Shown: piece after piece, positions 5,327 through 7,295 of the stretch
Layout of the letters: the number at the start of each line of letters is the position of its first letter
How positions within the stretch are numbered: position 1 is the stretch's first letter
NCBI GenBank assembly: GCA_902806365.1
Contig: CADCWJ010000599.1
Span: 1 to 7,295 of the forward strand
Length of the DNA stretch: 7,295 nt
Source of the DNA: an uncultured Thermomicrobiales bacterium
Lineage (GTDB): Bacteria > Chloroflexota > Chloroflexia > Thermomicrobiales > UBA6265
Direction of reading: 5' to 3'
The notes under the pieces: generated by a model
What the model was told of the DNA's origin: nothing
Seen by the model: only the letters and a program-made list of their open reading frames with translations
Database searches by the model: none
Made by a program: the position numbers and the translations under genes

Positions 5327-7295
5327 TGAGGGCCGTCCCTTTTCCCCGTCCGTAGCGGGCACCTGCCCATCCTCTTCAAGCGCGAGACCGTTGAGATGAG
5401 CAGTGCTTGCCGGATCCCGGGCTTCGATGATCGTCATCGAGGCGACCTGTTCTCCCTTACCCAGCTTCATCAGCGTGACTCCCTGCGTGGTCCTGCCGAT
5501 CAGGGAGATTTGCGAGGCCGCAATGCGAATCGCGATGCCGCGCGTGTTCATCAGCATAACGGCGTCATCAGGGGCCGCCATACCCGCCGCAACGATCTTT
5601 CCGGTCCGATCGGTCAGGCGCATCGCCTGGATACCCTTGCCGCCCCGGCCCTGGCTGCGGTACTTGCTGATGTCGGTCCGCTTGCCCAGTCCATTGGCGG
5701 AGACGACCAGGAGGTCGTGCCCGGGGCGCTCGACCTCGAAGGCGATCACCCGGTCATCCGCGCCAAGTCGAATGCCGTTCACCCCGGCCGCGGTACGACC
5801 CATCGGCCGAACGTCGTTCTCGTCAAACCGGATGGCTTGCCCACCGGAGGTGACCAGCACCACGTTACTGTCGCCGTCCGTCATCCGGACCCACGCCAGC
5901 TCGTCCTTGTCGTCGAGGCCGATCGCGATCAGTCCGGAGGAGCGGACCGACTTGAACTGGTCAATGCCGACTCGCTTGACACGTCCGAGACGGGTGGTGA
6001 AGAAGAGAAACGCATGTGAATCGAAGTCGCTGATCTTCAGCAGGGTTGCGACCTTCTCATCCGGCTGCATGTTGAGCACATTGACGATCGGGATGCCCTT
6101 GGCCGTGCGACTGCCATCCGGGAGCTCATGCACCTTCGAGTGGTACACCCGGCCGCGGTTGGTAAAGATCAGCAGCGAATCCATGGTGTTGGCAGCGAGG
6201 ATGTGCTGGATGCGGTCCTCTTCTCGCATCGTGACGCCGGTGACGCCTCTGCCTCCGCGATGCTGGACGCGATAAATGTCATCGGGAATCCGCTTGACGT
6301 ACCCCTTGGTCGTCACGGTGACGAGGACATCCACCTCAGGGATGAGATCCTCTTCGCTGAGCGCACCGGACACATCCTGGATGCGGGTCTTGCGGTCGTC
6401 CCCGAATTTCTCCTTGAGGTCGATCACGTCGTCCCGGATCAGGCCCCGGATCAACTGAGGATCTGCGAGCAGGCCTTCGAGATAGGCGATATCCTTCAGG
6501 ACTTCCTGGTACTCTCGCTCGATTCGCTCACGCTCCAGAGCCGCCAACCGGGCCAGCCGCATGTCCAGGATCGCGTTCGCCTGTATTTCGGACAAGGTGA
6601 AGCCGCTCATCAGGTTCTGGCGAGCTTCTTCCGTCGTCTGTGAGCCTCGAATCGTGGCGATCACCGCCTCGATGTTGTCGAGTGCGATCGAGAGCCCTTC
6701 GAGAACGTGGGCGCGCCTCCGGGCCCGCTCGAGATCGAACTCGGTGCGACGGGTGATGACTTCCTGTCGGTGCTCGACATATTCCTGAAGGGCCCGCTTG
6801 AGCGTGAGTACGCGCGGCTGCGTGCCTCGTTCGACGAGAGCCAACATGTTGACGCCGAACGATTGTTGCATGGCGGTGTGCTTGAAGAGATTGTTCAGGA
6901 CCTTCATCGGCTGCGCGTCGCGCTTGAGCTCAATGACCATGCGCATGCCGTTCCGGTCGGACTCATCGCGCAGGTTGCTGATCCCGTCGAGCTTGCCGTC
7001 GCGAACCATCTCGGCCATGCGCTCCAGCAACATCGCCTTGTTGACCTGGTATGGCAGCTCGGTGACGATGATCTGGTAGCGGTTGTTGCGCTCCTGCTCT
7101 TCGACGAACGCCTTGGCCCGGATCACGACGCGGCCACGGCCGGTAGCGTAGGCCGCCTGGATTCCTTCCCGGCCGAGAATCGTGCCACCGGTCGGAAAAT
7201 CGGGACCGGGGACGACTTCGATCAATTCGTCGAGCGTGACCTCGGGGTTGTCGATGATGAGTGTGATGGCGTCGCAGATCTCGCCGATGTTGTGG
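5318..7295 (-). CDS. gyrA: DNA gyrase subunit A (5' end beyond window)
   Basis: GyrA is the DNA-cutting and wrapping subunit of the A2B2 gyrase that introduces negative supercoils with ATP. The window holds 658 codons up to TAG at 5318; about 160-170 N-terminal residues, including the active-site Tyr, lie outside. The first residues HNIGEICDAI and GPDFPTGG (about 30-37 of the fragment) are the end of the winged-helix/tower region, followed by IPYQVNK-like LPYQVNKA, DESDRNGMR and the coiled-coil arm with QANAILDMRLARL. The C-terminal beta-pinwheel begins near LVTVTTKGYVKR. The GyrA-box reads QHRGGRG (344-350 of the fragment, positions 6245-6265), which separates it from ParC, where the box is lost. 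A second similar motif, QGRGGKG (548-554, positions 5633-5653), lies in the last part of the wheel. The tail after the last blade is short and only mildly acidic. The gene is convergent with the membrane-protein gene. Confidence 0.97.
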   Translation of the reverse strand, partial: HNIGEICDAITLIIDNPEVTLDELIEVVPGPDFPTGGTILGREGIQAAYATGRGRVVIRAKAFVEEQERNNRYQIIVTELPYQVNKAMLLERMAEMVRDGKLDGISNLRDESDRNGMRMVIELKRDAQPMKVLNNLFKHTAMQQSFGVNMLALVERGTQPRVLTLKRALQEYVEHRQEVITRRTEFDLERARRRAHVLEGLSIALDNIEAVIATIRGSQTTEEARQNLMSGFTLSEIQANAILDMRLARLAALERERIEREYQEVLKDIAYLEGLLADPQLIRGLIRDDVIDLKEKFGDDRKTRIQDVSGALSEEDLIPEVDVLVTVTTKGYVKRIPDDIYRVQHRGGRGVTGVTMREEDRIQHILAANTMDSLLIFTNRGRVYHSKVHELPDGSRTAKGIPIVNVLNMQPDEKVATLLKISDFDSHAFLFFTTRLGRVKRVGIDQFKSVRSSGLIAIGLDDKDELAWVRMTDGDSNVVLVTSGGQAIRFDENDVRPMGRTAAGVNGIRLGADDRVIAFEVERPGHDLLVVSANGLGKRTDISKYRSQGRGGKGIQAMRLTDRTGKIVAAGMAAPDDAVMLMNTRGIAIRIAASQISLIGRTTQGVTLMKLGKGEQVASMTIIEARDPASTAHLNGLALEEDGQVPATDGEKGRPSAS

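Noticed and set aside
4981..5355. Plus-strand frame of 124 codons in the convergent region, and minus-strand frame 5049-5273
   Set aside because: Both products are low-complexity, lack a good ribosome site and overlap strong inverted repeats. GC-rich DNA gives such open frames by chance.
5403..6275. A 290-codon plus-strand frame opposite gyrA
   Set aside because: It is the antisense shadow of the gyrA C-terminal domain and has no recognisable features.

Overview
This window is about 60% G+C with tightly packed bacterial housekeeping genes. GTG and TTG starts are used for secD, nadD and the PHP gene. The protein sequences look most like those of Chloroflexota, possibly the Thermomicrobia. That placement rests on general resemblance (stand-alone SecD with a Pro/Ala-rich insert, GC content, start codon choice) and is inference, not proof. 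I see no mobile element, CRISPR array, tRNA or rRNA.

Layout. Positions 1-2849 hold three genes on the minus strand, read mscS-like -> nadD -> secD. The mscS-like and nadD genes overlap by 14 bases and must be co-transcribed. secD follows after a 167-base gap and runs off the left edge. Positions 2850-3005 are a divergent intergenic region. Positions 3006-4916 hold two plus-strand genes: a PHP-family phosphoesterase of the histidinol-phosphatase type, then an unrecognised membrane protein 30 bases downstream. Positions 4917-5317 are a convergent intergenic region rich in predicted hairpins. Positions 5318-7295 are the C-terminal four-fifths of gyrA on the minus strand, whose 5' end lies beyond the right edge.

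The genes do not form one pathway. They cover protein export (SecD), NAD synthesis (NadD), osmotic or mechanosensitive gating (MscS-like), a metal-dependent phosphatase (PHP), DNA supercoiling (GyrA) and one membrane protein of unknown role. The two points most worth a second look are the 400-base convergent intergenic region, where three strong hairpins sit inside an 8-bp closing helix (a candidate structured RNA or terminator cluster), and a Shine-Dalgarno-led 10-11 codon mini-ORF whose stop overlaps the GTG start of the PHP gene. I found nothing that I can defend as a new multi-gene system.
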